In this document: piece after piece, positions 1-10,393 of the stretch
Layout of the letters: every line of letters starts with the position of its first letter
How positions within the stretch are numbered: position 1 is the first letter of the stretch
Assembly (NCBI GenBank): GCA_002104895.1
Contig: MCFG01000383.1
Location: 45,001-65,091, forward strand
Source of the DNA: Anaeromyces robustus
Lineage: Eukaryota; Neocallimastigomycota; Neocallimastigomycetes; Neocallimastigales; Neocallimastigaceae
DNA length: 20,091 nucleotides
Reading direction: 5' to 3'
The notes under the pieces: model-generated
What the model was told of the DNA's origin: nothing
Database searches by the model: none
The model's input: only the letters and a program-made list of their open reading frames with translations
Translations under genes and position numbers: made by a program

Positions 1-443
1 TTTCAAAGAAATAAAAAGAAAAAAAAAAAAGTCACCTTTATTTTATTAAAAAAAAATAAAAAAAAATTGAAATAAAAAAAAAAAAGAATAAAAAGAAAAA
101 AAAATTTTTTTAATATTTTTAAACAAAAATAATTTTTTTTTTCCTTTGATATATTAAAAAAAAAAATTTAAAATCATAAGTTAAAATTTTTGTTTTTTAA
201 TAAAATCAGGTAAAAAAATAAAATAAAAAATTAATAGATTAAAATAAAAAAATAATAAAATTTTCAAAAAAAAAAATTCTAATATAATTAAAAAAAAAGC
301 ATGTATCTATTTTTTTATCATTTATATAGACTTTATTATTAAATAAATCATTTATTTATTAAATATATATATATAAACAACTTCAGATATTTTATCGAAA
401 CCTTTTTATTGTTTTATTATAATTATTATTATTATTACTATTA

Positions 444-484
<41 letters not shown>

Positions 485-799
485 TTATATTTTTTTAAAA
501 AGACATGTTCATTATTAATCAATTATATTTATTAATATTCATTAATATTCATAGTATTTTTTATTTATATCATCGTCACCATTATAAATTATCATTAAAC
601 TATTAAACCATAAAACCTAATTTTATCTTCATTTTCATCTAAATAATATCAAATTTCTAAATAATCTTTTCTTATTAAACATTTTTTTTTTTTTTCAATT
701 TAAATTTTTTTACATAAATTTTTTTATTTTTTTTTTAACATTGATTTATTGTTATTAAACATAAAATTTTAAAATTAAAAAATTTCAATTCATTATAAT
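1..799. repeat. Direct repeat R, left copy (cut by window edge)
   Basis: This non-coding stretch is closely similar, in the same orientation, to 3065-3793. Shared landmarks include the opening TTTCAAAGAA, TTTTCCTTTGATATATTAAA near 140, TTTTATCGAAACCTTTTT near 392, a doubled ATTAATATTC near 533, and the end TTCAATTCATTATAAT at 799. The copies differ by scattered substitutions and by length changes in homopolymers and in an ATT microsatellite (about 420-483), so the duplication is not brand new. Similarity already exists at base 1, so the repeat probably continues to the left. It ends abruptly at 799, next to the intron that follows the last visible palmitoyltransferase exon. Confidence 0.85.
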
Positions 800-949
800 G
801 TTTTAATTTTAAAAATTTAAAAAAAAAATAAAAAAAGATGATATAAATAAAAATAAAAATAAAATATAAAAAATAAAAAATATAAAATATAAAAAAAAGA
901 AAAAAAAAATTAAAAATTAAAGAAAAAAAAAAAGAAGAAAATACTTTAC

Positions 950-1258
950 TTTTGTAATTTACAAGTTTCACATGTTTTTTCTGCAAATAAGATATGATCA
1001 TATTTAAAATGTTTACATAATTTATCAACGTTTTCTTTTGTAACATAATCTGAATTGGAAACAGATGCTACATAAAAAGATACATAAATAAATGCAATAA
1101 CCATTGGCATAATATAGCTATATATATATATAATATATAATTGGAAAGAGAAAAATAAAAAAATAAAAAAATATAAAATAAAAAATTTATATATATATAT
1201 ATATTAGAAATAATTATAATATATAATTTTTTTTTCTTTTTATTAATCATTAATAATA

Positions 1259-1311
<53 letters not shown>

Positions 1312-2846
1312 ATAGAATTATATATATTTAATATTCATATTTATTATTTATTATATTTACAAGTGAATAGGTCCTAAATATTTATTTGGAAGATGAAAAA
1401 ATGCTGTATAGAAGTAAAGGATAATACCTCCTAATGAAATAGAAAAATAAAATAACTTTTTTTTTTGTATATATTATATATTATAAAAAAAAAATATTAG
1501 AATAATTGGATAATAGTAATTTAATATCAATTATAAGATTATAAAGTTTAAAATAAAATAAAATAAAATAAAAATAACAATAATAAGAATAAATTAGTAT
1601 TCATATTTCCATATAAATCAATATAACAAATATGAAATATATAAAGTATATAAATAAATAAAAAATAAATAAAAAAAAAAGTTAATAATAATAATAAATA
1701 ATAACTAATTAGTTTATTTTACCCTAACTTGAAAAAATCTATTTTTAAAACTTGTAAATGGTTTTCCAAAAATTTTTTCATAATATAAATATATAATTTT
1801 ATATGTTTCATTCATTTTAAGTATACATTATACATAAAGTGTATTTTTTTTTTTTTTACATTTGTTTCAAATAATAATGTTTGATGTATAAATAATATTT
1901 TTTAATAATAATATAATAACAAATTATATATATATAAATTGTATATAAAATATTTTAAAAAATATATTAAAAAAGTATATTGTTTAGTGTTGAGATAATA
2001 TTATTTAATAGAAATATAAAAATAAAAATAAAAAAATAGAAAAAAATACAAATAAAACTAAATATGTTTAAAAAATATATATATTTTATATATGATATAT
2101 ATTATATATTATAGGACAATAGATACTGTAGAATTCCTGCCGTGACAAACCAATGAATTTTTTCTTTGATATTACCTTTGAACATCTAAAAAAAAAAAAA
2201 AATTTTTTTTATTATAATAATATAAATACTTATTATTATAAAAAATACATATATAATGTTTTTTTTTTTTTTTTCTTTTCTTTTTGGAATTGTATATAAT
2301 ATAAAATCTATAAAAATAATTATTATAATATATATTAAAAAATTTACTTCATTAAGTCCAAAGAGCATAATAAATATTAAACTACATATTATAGTAATAT
2401 AAACTACAAAAATTAATGGAAAAGACTTTTTTTTTTAAAAAAAAATATATATATATATATTTATAATTATATATATATTTTTATTAAAAAAAAAAAAAGA
2501 ATTTCCAATGTAATTTTTATTTTAGAAGGGAGAGTATATGTTTGAATTATTATTGAATGATATTATAAAGTATAATATGTATATATATAGATATATAGAT
2601 ATATAAATATATAATATTTATATATATAGAAAAAAATAGGAATAAAATAATAATAATGAAATATGAAATTAGTTGATATAAATAAAATATTTTACATATA
2701 TAGAAATAATGATATTTGAAATAAAAAAAAATTAAAATACAACAAAGTATTATAATAAATATTTGAAAAAATTATATCATACATTAATAATAATAAATAT
2801 ATATAATATATATAATATAAAAAAATAAGGAAATTAAAATTACCAT
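950..2846 (-). CDS. 5' half of a DHHC palmitoyltransferase gene (Swf1/ZDHHC4-like), probably truncated
   Basis: DHHC enzymes are membrane proteins that transfer palmitate to cysteines of substrate proteins. Visible pieces on the minus strand are an ATG followed at once by a GTAATT donor (2846-2844), exon 2425-2348, exon 2185 to about 2127, an open stretch 1815-1723, exon 1455-1361 and exon 1117-950. They encode one hydrophobic helix (LIFVVYITIICSLIFIMLFG), then FKGNIKEKIHWF, then helices LFYFSISLGGIILYFYTAFF and FYIMPMVIAFIYVSFYVASV, then a TKEN element and CETCKLQ. This order and spacing match ZDHHC4/Swf1 up to the first cysteines of the zinc-binding domain. The last exon ends at a GTAAAG donor in phase 2, where the family continues with PARSKHC. 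No such exon, and no DHHC motif, is found between 1 and 949. The junction between 2127 and 1815 is unresolved because no AG acceptor lies directly upstream of 1815. The gene is either broken or has an intron longer than 940 bases. Confidence 0.68.
1250..1308. repeat. AAT trinucleotide microsatellite
   Basis: An almost perfect run of AAT/ATA units lies inside an intron of the palmitoyltransferase gene. It is a simple-sequence tract of a kind common in this window. Confidence 0.85.
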
Positions 2847-3064
2847 GTTTTGTATATTCTTTCTTTTTTTATTATTATTATTTTTATATATTCATTAAAT
2901 AATATTATTATAATATATATAATTTGAAATAATTTTAATTATTATTATTATTTTTTTTTATGGTTTTTCGATATCTATATATGTATGTATTTTTATTTTT
3001 TATTTAACTTTTTATTTATTATTTTTTATTATTTTTCTAAATAATAAAGAGTGTTTGCCTTTTT

Positions 3065-3793
3065 TTTCAAAGAAGTAAAAAGGAAAAAAAAGTCACTTTT
3101 ATTTTATAAAAAAAAATAAAAAAAAAATTGAAATAAAAAAAAAAAAAAGCAAAGAAAAAAAAAGAAAAAAAAATTTTTTTTTTAATATTTTTAAACAAAA
3201 ATAATTTTTTTTTCCTTTGATATATTAAAAAAATTACTAAAATCAAAATTTTAATTTTTTTCAATAAAAACAGGTAAAAAATAAAAAATTAATGAATTAA
3301 AACAGTTTATAGAAATAAAATTAAAAAAAAAAAATTTTTTTTATTTTTATCTTTAATGGTAAAATTTTTATTTTATTTCCATTAACAAATACAATAAATA
3401 ATATCATCAAAAGTATATATATATATAAAACTTGATATATTTTATCGAAACCTTTTTTATTATTATTATTATTATTATTTTACATCATTTTTAAAATACA
3501 TGTTTGTTATTAATTAATTATATTCATTAATATTCATTAATATTCATAGTATCTTTTATTTATATCATCATTATCATTATAAATTATCATTAAACTATTA
3601 AACCATAAAACCTAACTTCATCATCTTTTCATCTAAATAATATCAAATTTCTAAATAATCTTTTCTTATTAAACTTTTTTTTTTTTTTTTAATTTAAATT
3701 TTTTTACATAAATTTTTTTATTTCTTTTTTTTAACATTGATTTATTGTGAATAAACATAAAATTTTAAAATTAAAATTTCAATTCATTATAAT
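3065..3793. repeat. Direct repeat R, right copy
   Basis: This is the second copy of the repeat at 1-799, shorter mainly through losses in the AT-rich part that matches about 240-480 of the left copy. It lies about 220 bases upstream of the putative first codon of the palmitoyltransferase gene (minus strand), so it is probably the 5' flank or promoter region of that gene. It has no convincing coding frame on either strand and no features of transposon ends. Similarity to the left copy ends at 3793, followed by unrelated sequence. Confidence 0.85.
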
Positions 3794-4361
3794 ACATAAT
3801 ACAATTCAATTATATTGAATTTAATTTAATTTTACATATTTTTAATATATATAATATATATATAATATATAATATATAATATTTTAATTATTTAATTTTA
3901 ATTTTTTATAAAAACGAGATTTTGTTTTTGTATTTATTTTATTTTACTATAACTGTTAATAATTTATTTACTTATTTATTTATTTACTTATTTATTATTT
4001 ATTTATTTATTTTTTATATATTTTTTTTTATATTATCTTCATGTATACAATACATTATTTGTATTGTATAATTTGGGTGTTGTATTTGTTTACTTTTTTT
4101 TTCTCTTGTTTAAATAAATTTACAATAAAGGTATTTTCATTAATAGATATTTATTATTATTATTATTATTATCATTATTATTATTAATTATTAATTATTA
4201 TTATTATTAATATTATTTAATAATAATAGTTTTTATTCAACTGGTAAAAAAGTAAAAAAAAAATATTCATATATTTTTTTTTAATTATTTAGTATTTATC
4301 AGAAGATAAAAAAAAAAAGTTTCACTATTTCGGGGTTAATACTTTTATAACTTTTATATTT
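3794..4361. other. Spacer downstream of the kinase gene
   Basis: Non-coding AT-rich spacer between repeat R and the 3' end of the minus-strand kinase gene. It holds TTTA-type simple repeats (about 3960-4015), ATT repeats (about 4150-4205) and one perfect inverted repeat (4044-4070, listed separately). The 3' untranslated region and polyadenylation site of the kinase must lie here, but AATAAA-like strings are too common in this DNA to pick one. Confidence 0.6.
4044..4070. repeat. 10-bp perfect inverted repeat with 7-base loop
   Basis: The arms TATACAATAC and GTATTGTATA pair perfectly around ATTATTT. The arms contain C/G pairs, so this is less trivial than most AT palindromes here. It lies about 290 bases past the kinase stop codon and could fold in a long 3' untranslated region. 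No function can be assigned. Confidence 0.5.
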
Positions 4362-5108
4362 TTAATTTTTTATACATTTATAACTAGAATCTTCTAATAC
4401 TTCTAAAGTTAAATCTGCGGTTTTAGATTTTTGTAAACATGTTCTTACATTAACCATATCACTATAATCTACAAAAGATGTAGCTACTTCTATTGAATTT
4501 CCACTAGCAGCTTTTCTTTCAATTAATCGATTTCTAAGCATATTTTCATTTGCTTTTAATAAAATAGTATAATCTGCATACTTTTCTATATCATTCCATC
4601 CTTCTTCTTTTAATAATAAATAATTTCCTTCTAATAATATAATATCGGAAGTAATAGTAATAACATTATCTACTGGATTATGTAAAGTTCTATCATATAT
4701 TGGCCAACCACAATTTTCACCGGATATAACTTTTTGAATTCTTTCTTTAAGAAGTGGTAAATCAAAAGTTTCTGGGGCTCCTTTAATTTTTACCATAAAT
4801 ATTTCTTCACCATCTCTTATTGTTTTATGAGTAGTTAAATATTCTTGTCGACGATGAAATCCATCCATACCTATGGCTTGTATTTCTGTAACTCCTTTTG
4901 TTTCTTTTGAAAGTTTTTCTAAATAAGAACATAATGTACTTTTTCCTGCACCTGGTGGAGCTGCTAAAACTACTAAAATTCTTTTTGATTTTTCTTTTTG
5001 TATTAAAGTTAACCTTTCTAAAAGTGGTATAAATATTTCTTTAATATTAGCTTCAGTATAATGAGCGTCTACATCTAAACCATTAATATTAATTTTATAA
5101 TCAATCAT
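4362..5108 (-). CDS. P-loop nucleoside/nucleotide kinase-family protein, bacterial-like
   Basis: An uninterrupted frame of 248 residues in the P-loop kinase group that includes uridine kinase, pantothenate kinase CoaA and the PRK09270/FrcK-like bacterial proteins. Members move the gamma-phosphate of ATP to a small hydroxyl substrate; the substrate here cannot be told from sequence. The Walker A loop is APPGAGKST (residues 50-58, Lys56), with Ala where the first Gly usually stands. Next come the family signatures GMDGFH (80-85, Asp82 the likely catalytic or metal residue), KGAPETFD (109-116), WPIYDRTLHNP (135-145) and ILLEGNYLLL (157-166). The C-terminal part carries a RLIERK lid-like segment. 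No targeting peptide is seen, so it is probably cytosolic. Length and motifs match full-length bacterial relatives, especially those I recall from gut Firmicutes. The gene has no intron, unlike its neighbours, which suggests transfer from bacteria. The codon use is as AT-rich as the host, so any transfer is not recent. Stops lie in frame upstream of the chosen ATG. Confidence 0.88.
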   Translation of the reverse strand: MIDYKININGLDVDAHYTEANIKEIFIPLLERLTLIQKEKSKRILVVLAAPPGAGKSTLCSYLEKLSKETKGVTEIQAIGMDGFHRRQEYLTTHKTIRDGEEIFMVKIKGAPETFDLPLLKERIQKVISGENCGWPIYDRTLHNPVDNVITITSDIILLEGNYLLLKEEGWNDIEKYADYTILLKANENMLRNRLIERKAASGNSIEVATSFVDYSDMVNVRTCLQKSKTADLTLEVLEDSSYKCIKN

Positions 5109-5404
5109 TCTTAATAATTATAATTAAAATTATATAGTTAAAGTTATAAGTTATATTATATAATTTGGTATATATAAGTTTTTTTATTAATATTTATTTT
5201 TTTTTATATTTTATTTTAATTTTTTTTTTATTTTGTGTATTTGTTATTGTTATTTAAACTTAGAAAAAAAATTATAACAAAAAAAAAAAGAAAAAAAAAA
5301 AAAAAGAAATGCAAAAAGAAAGAATTAATTAATTTAATTAAAAATTAAGTTTTTAATTAATTAAATGATTTTTAATTGATTTATTCACATTATTTTTTAA
5401 TATA

Positions 5405-5423
5405 TCATGTGATTAACACATGA
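5405..5423. promoter_or_regulatory. Inverted repeat with two E-box-like CACATG sites
   Basis: The arms TCATGTG and CACATGA (7 bp) flank ATTAA. Each arm contains CANNTG, the core bound by basic helix-loop-helix factors. It lies about 300 bases upstream of the kinase start and about 870 upstream of the coiled-coil gene. It could equally be chance; no functional evidence exists in the window. Confidence 0.3.
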
Positions 5424-5693
5424 ATGTTTTATATCATAAATATTTTTAAATTTATTTCATTTTATGGTACAAAATATAGAAACATATTGAAGATGTTATT
5501 TATCATTATTGTATAATATGAAAATAGAGGTAGAAGGAAAATGTGCTTAAATGTATGTAAAATGAAAAAAATATATTAAAAAAAAATCACATAAAAAAAA
5601 AAAATAAAAGTTATTCAATAAGAATTCAAAAAAAAAATTAAATATAATTGGAAAGATTTGGATATAATTATAAAATAATATATAGAAATGATA

Positions 5694-5695
<2 letters not shown>

Positions 5696-5727
<32 letters not shown>
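5696..5727. repeat. A32 homopolymer
   Basis: An uninterrupted run of 32 adenines in the divergent intergenic region. It is the longest pure run I found in the window; its exact length may be a sequencing or assembly artefact. Confidence 0.8.
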
Positions 5728-5729
<2 letters not shown>

Positions 5730-6293
5730 AAAGAATATTTAAATTAAATCAACAAACTCTAAAAATTTTATTTAAATTTTTTTTTTTTTTTGTTGGATAA
5801 AAAGATTTTATTTTCTCGGAAATTTTTTTTTATATACATAAATTATATTTTATTAATTTATTTTATTTCATTTTTTACCTTTTTTTTTTTTTTTTTTTTT
5901 TAATAAGTTTAATATGGTTTAATAATAATAATAATTATAATATATAATACCTTATACACTATGCAATGCTAATTATAATTATGATTAATTTTTTTTTAAT
6001 ATATATTTTAATTATTCCTCAAAAAAATTAATTATAATTTTCAAATAATATTTCAAATCATTCAAAAAAAACAAAAAATTATCATATTTTTTTCTTTAAA
6101 CTTTAAATAGTATAATATTTAAACTCTTTTTCTTATAATAATAATAATAATAATAAAACTGTTTTATTTTACCTTTCTTATTTTTTTATACATTTATTTT
6201 TACTTATTTATAAGAAAAAAAATAATTCCAAAGTAAAAAAAAAAAAAAGGAATAATAAATTCAAACAATATATATATATAAATAATTATAAAA

Positions 6294-7605
6294 ATGTTAG
6301 CTCAATCTATTAATACTGAAGCTTTAGATACTTCAGCTTATTCAAATATTTATAATCATCCCTTACCTAATGAAAATAATTTTCAAGAACAATCGGTTTA
6401 TTGTGATAATAATAAATCTATTGATGAATTAATTAGTGAATTAGGTAATAAAATTGTACATACAAATAATAATAATAATAATGGAAATGTACCAATTCTT
6501 ACGACAACTACTATAACTAATAACCAAAGTGATAGTAATAAAAATTATAAAAATAATAAAAATAATAATAAAAATAATAAAAATAATAATAAAAAAAATA
6601 AAAATGGTAATAATAATAATAATAATATAAATAATAATCAAAATCAAAATCAAAATCAAAGTCAAAATCAAAATATAAATCTAAATAATTCTAGCAATGA
6701 TCTCAATTCTCAATATTTTCCTGTTGATAATAATACCCTTATTGCTACTTCAAAAGATAATAAGCATTCTGAATCACTGAAATCTAAAAATTCAAATTTA
6801 GATTTACAAAAAAATAAAGTTAAAAATATAACAAATAATAGTAATCCTTTTCATACTGAAGGTCATGAAGAAACTCCTTTAGAAAAACAATATAATGAAA
6901 TGGTTTTAAGTAAATTAGATATTATGAAAGATGATGTAGCAGAAAATATTAATATAAATTCTTCGAATTTACATCCTTCTATTCAACGTGTTCATGTTTT
7001 TACTACTAATGAAATGGAAAATAATTCTAGACCTTCTTCATCAGATAGTTCTAGATCTATTGGTCATGTACAATCTATGATAAGTGAAAATATTTGTCCT
7101 GAATGTCAAGAACAACTTTTAAAAATTTATAAACATTGTCTTGATCATAAAGAATATTATTATCCAGCTTTAAATTCTTGTAATGAAGATAAATTAGGTA
7201 AATATCAAACTTGTCCTCCTTATTTTGAATATTATGATAAAAAAGCAAATCCTTTTACTCAAGCTGAATTAAAAGTTTGGGAAAAAGAAGATGAAAAAAA
7301 ACATTTAAAATTTCAACAAGAACAACAACAACAACAGCAACAGCAACATTTACATCCGCAACAACAACAACAACAACAAAATTTAATAGAAATTTCTTAT
7401 CAATCTTTAAATTTACCAGCTTCATCTATTGCAAATCCTTTACCTCAATCTATATCTTCTATTAATAATTTAAATAATTTAAATAATAATAATAATCAAC
7501 AAACCTTTCTTAATCCTAATAATATTAATATTAATATTAATATTAATAATACTCATTCAGAAAAAACTATCAATAATAAATTAACTCAAATTAATAATCA
7601 TAATC

Positions 7606-7650
<45 letters not shown>

Positions 7651-10393
7651 TGATAGTTCAAGGAACAAGATCAAAAATTCAAAAAAGTACGGTAGAAGAA
7701 AATATTGATAAATTATCAAATGAAATTTTAAAAGAAACTATTAAAGAAGGTCGAATATTAAAAAATAAAAATCAACTTTATACTCTTGATTTACCAAATT
7801 GTCCATTTTATAATGATACAGTACATAAAGTTATACGTGAAAAACGTCAAAGAGAAGATGATAATGAAAAAATGGATTTTGAAGGTGGTTATCGTAACGG
7901 TATTATAGGTGAATTAGGTTTAAATGGATTTAAACATGGTGGAGTATTTTCTGGAGCTTTAGCTAAATCTTATATTGCTTTAAAAAGAAAAGAAAATAAT
8001 TTAATTAAAGATCAATATTATGAATTAAGAAAAGGTTATAAAGATGAAATGTTTACTTCAGGGGCTTTAGAAAGTGCTTTAAAAAAATCAATGAAATATT
8101 ATATTTTTGCTGAAGAATGGCAAGAATTACAAAGTGAACGTTTAAAAGATTATATTAGATTATTAAAAATTGAACTTTCAAGTCTTTTGGCTTTTCTTAT
8201 TAATTCAGAATCAAAACTTTCAAAGGTAAATTAAAATATTTAAAAAAAAAAAAATATATATATATATATAAGATTAAATTAAATTAAGTTAAATTAAATA
8301 TAATTAAATAAAGTTCAATAATCATTAAATTGTAATTAATTTTGTAATTATTAAAATATTAATAAAATAATAAATAATTATTAATGTATTATTATTACTA
8401 TAATTAATATTTATATTTTTTATATAATATTACATTTTTTTTAATATTTAATTAAAAATTATTATTATCATTATTATTATTATCATTATGTTTAAAGACA
8501 ACATATATATTAGAAAGTGAAAAAGTAAAAGCAAAAGAAAGAGATAATCAAATTTTTGAATTACAAAATGAACTTATTTCTGTAAAAGAAAAATTAAAAA
8601 ATACTTATAAAGAATGTCTTGATTTAAATGCTACAGTTTGTATTTTACAAGATGAAGCTAAAAATGGTACTAAAATTTTACAAGAAAAAAATGATATTTT
8701 AAGAAATTCTATGAAAAAGTTATCTAAAAATTATAACATTTGTGAAAATATGTTAAAAAAAAAAATTGGTACAATACAAGATTTAGAATTTGAATTAAGT
8801 CAATTTGTTATACAATGTAATGAACAAAATCAAGAAATTTATCGTTGGAAAAAAGCTAAATATGAAGCAGATGGTAAAATTAATACAGTAAAACATGATA
8901 TGGATATAATTCAAGATAAATTAGAAAAAGAATTTAAACGTTATGATTATTTAATGGAACAAAAAAAGGAAGTAGAAAAAAATTTAGAAAAAGAAAAAAA
9001 AGAACATAAAGATGATAAAGAAAGAGATGAAAATGAAATTCTATCTTTAAAAAATGATCTTTTAGATAAAGGTAATGTTATTAAAAGATTAAAATTTGAA
9101 CAAGAAAGAGAACGTTCTGAATTTCAAAGAGTAGTTTTAGTGAAAAATCGTTTAGAAGAATCATTAAATAGTTTACGTGAAAAATATACAAAGGAAAGTA
9201 AAGCTTATGAAACAGAAATTAAAAAATATAAAGAAATGAATATTAATAATCATGAAATTATTAAAGATTTAAAAGAAAAAGTAACACGATTAGAAGCACA
9301 AGCAGCTGATTTAGAAGCACAACATGCAAGAGATGTTATTAATAATGCTAAAATGGGAATTGAATATAATACAATGAAAAAAATGAATTCTGAATTAAAG
9401 AAAAGTTTTAATGATTATGTTCGTAAAATGAATCAAACTAAAGGATTAGAAGTTAAAGAGAAAAAACAACTTTTAGAAATGATAAAAATTTTAAAGGAAA
9501 AGAATCGTAAAAAAACAGAAGAATATAATGCACTTAAATTAAAATCAAATGAAATGGATCAACATGTTAAAGATATGGTAGATAAATATGAAAAAATTAT
9601 TGAAGAAAAACAACAAATTTATAATGAAAACTTATTAAAAATAGAACAAGAAAAACAAAAAATTGAAGAAAATGCTGAAAAGGAAGTAGAAGAAAAATTA
9701 TTAAATAGTAATACGAATAAATTATATCCAGAAGATTATGAAGATATAAAAGAACATAATTTAGAATTAGAAAGATTAATTGAACAAAATGAAAAGGAAA
9801 AAGAAGAATATGAAAATACTATTAAACGTCTTCAAGATGAAAAACAAGAATCTCAAAAGATATACGATTCATTAAATGCAAAAATTAATGATGTTTTAGA
9901 TGAGTTGACAAAATTAAAAGAAGAACATAATACATATGTTAAAGAAAAACATGATGAAATATTACATTATACTTCAACTATTAAAGAATTAGAAGAAAAG
10001 AGTGAGTTTTATAAAAAGGATTATGTGGTTAAGGTAAAAGAAAATGATTGGTTAATTAAAAATTTGAAATTTACAAAGGATATTTTAACTCAAGAAATAT
10101 TAATAAAAGAAACTATGAAATCAAGATATCTTGAAATACAAGAAATTTTAAAGAATGAAAGAATAATCAACCAAGAAAATAATGCTATAAAACGTAGATC
10201 TAGTCGTATTTATAATGAAGTTAAATATAATTATACTCAAAAAATGGAAGATAGAAATCATCGTTTAGAATATATTGTTTCTTATTTAAATAAAGAAAAA
10301 GAACGTCTTATTTCTATTATTAACTTTTTACCAGAATCTTTAAAAAAGGAACAACAAGAAACTAGAAAAGAATTAAAAAAATTATTGAAATAA
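6294..10393 (+). CDS. Large Asn/Gln-rich coiled-coil protein, function unknown (2 exons)
   Basis: I do not recognise this protein. Exon 1 is 6294-8225 and exon 2 is 8498-10393. The 272-base intron has a GTAAAT donor and a TTTAAAG acceptor and joins in phase 0, giving about 1275 residues. Residues 1-500 are largely low complexity: Asn runs near 60-120 and 439-453 and Gln runs near 340-362, with a compact Cys/His segment CPEC(x10)CLDH (Cys268, Cys271, Cys282, His285) that could bind zinc. Residues 495-560 form a conserved-looking island, LYTLDLPNCPFYND followed by a Gly-rich stretch (GGYRNGIIGELG, about 531-542). From about 565 to the end the protein is nearly continuous charged heptad-type coiled coil. 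No signal peptide or membrane helix is seen. Such architecture is common in centrosomal, basal-body, flagellar or cytoskeletal scaffolds; a role in the zoospore flagellum is only a guess. The ATG at 8711 is internal, since the frame is open from 8498. Confidence 0.85.

Larger units (their letters stand above)
5109..6293. promoter_or_regulatory. Divergent intergenic region of kinase and coiled-coil genes
   Basis: About 1.2 kb without coding potential separates two gene starts facing away from each other, so both promoters must lie here. It contains a perfect A32 run (5696-5727), a T23 run (5880-5902), an inverted repeat with two CACATG/CATGTG sites (5405-5423), and an 11-bp hairpin (TTAATTAAAAA/TTTTTAATTAA, 5334-5360). 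Long A/T runs exclude nucleosomes in other fungi. The promoter role follows from position only. Confidence 0.55.

Noticed and set aside
735-3264. Minus-strand frames rich in Phe, Ile, Tyr and Lys at 735-1046, 1068-1250, 2186-2368 and 3067-3264
   Set aside because: As continuous frames these are translations of A/T runs, often across introns. The parts overlapping 950-1117 and 2348-2368 belong to the spliced palmitoyltransferase model instead.
1-3793. The two R copies as long terminal repeats of a retroelement
   Set aside because: The DNA between them encodes exons of a host palmitoyltransferase. No capsid, protease or polymerase coding, primer-binding site, TG...CA ends or target-site duplication is visible. 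Tandem duplication explains the layout better.
5334-5360. 11-bp hairpin TTAATTAAAAA/TTTTTAATTAA as a terminator or regulatory element
   Set aside because: It consists only of A and T in DNA where such palindromes arise readily by chance.
6441-6671. Minus-strand frame of Ile/Leu repeats inside the coiled-coil gene
   Set aside because: It is the antisense shadow of AAT and CAA repeats that encode Asn and Gln on the plus strand.
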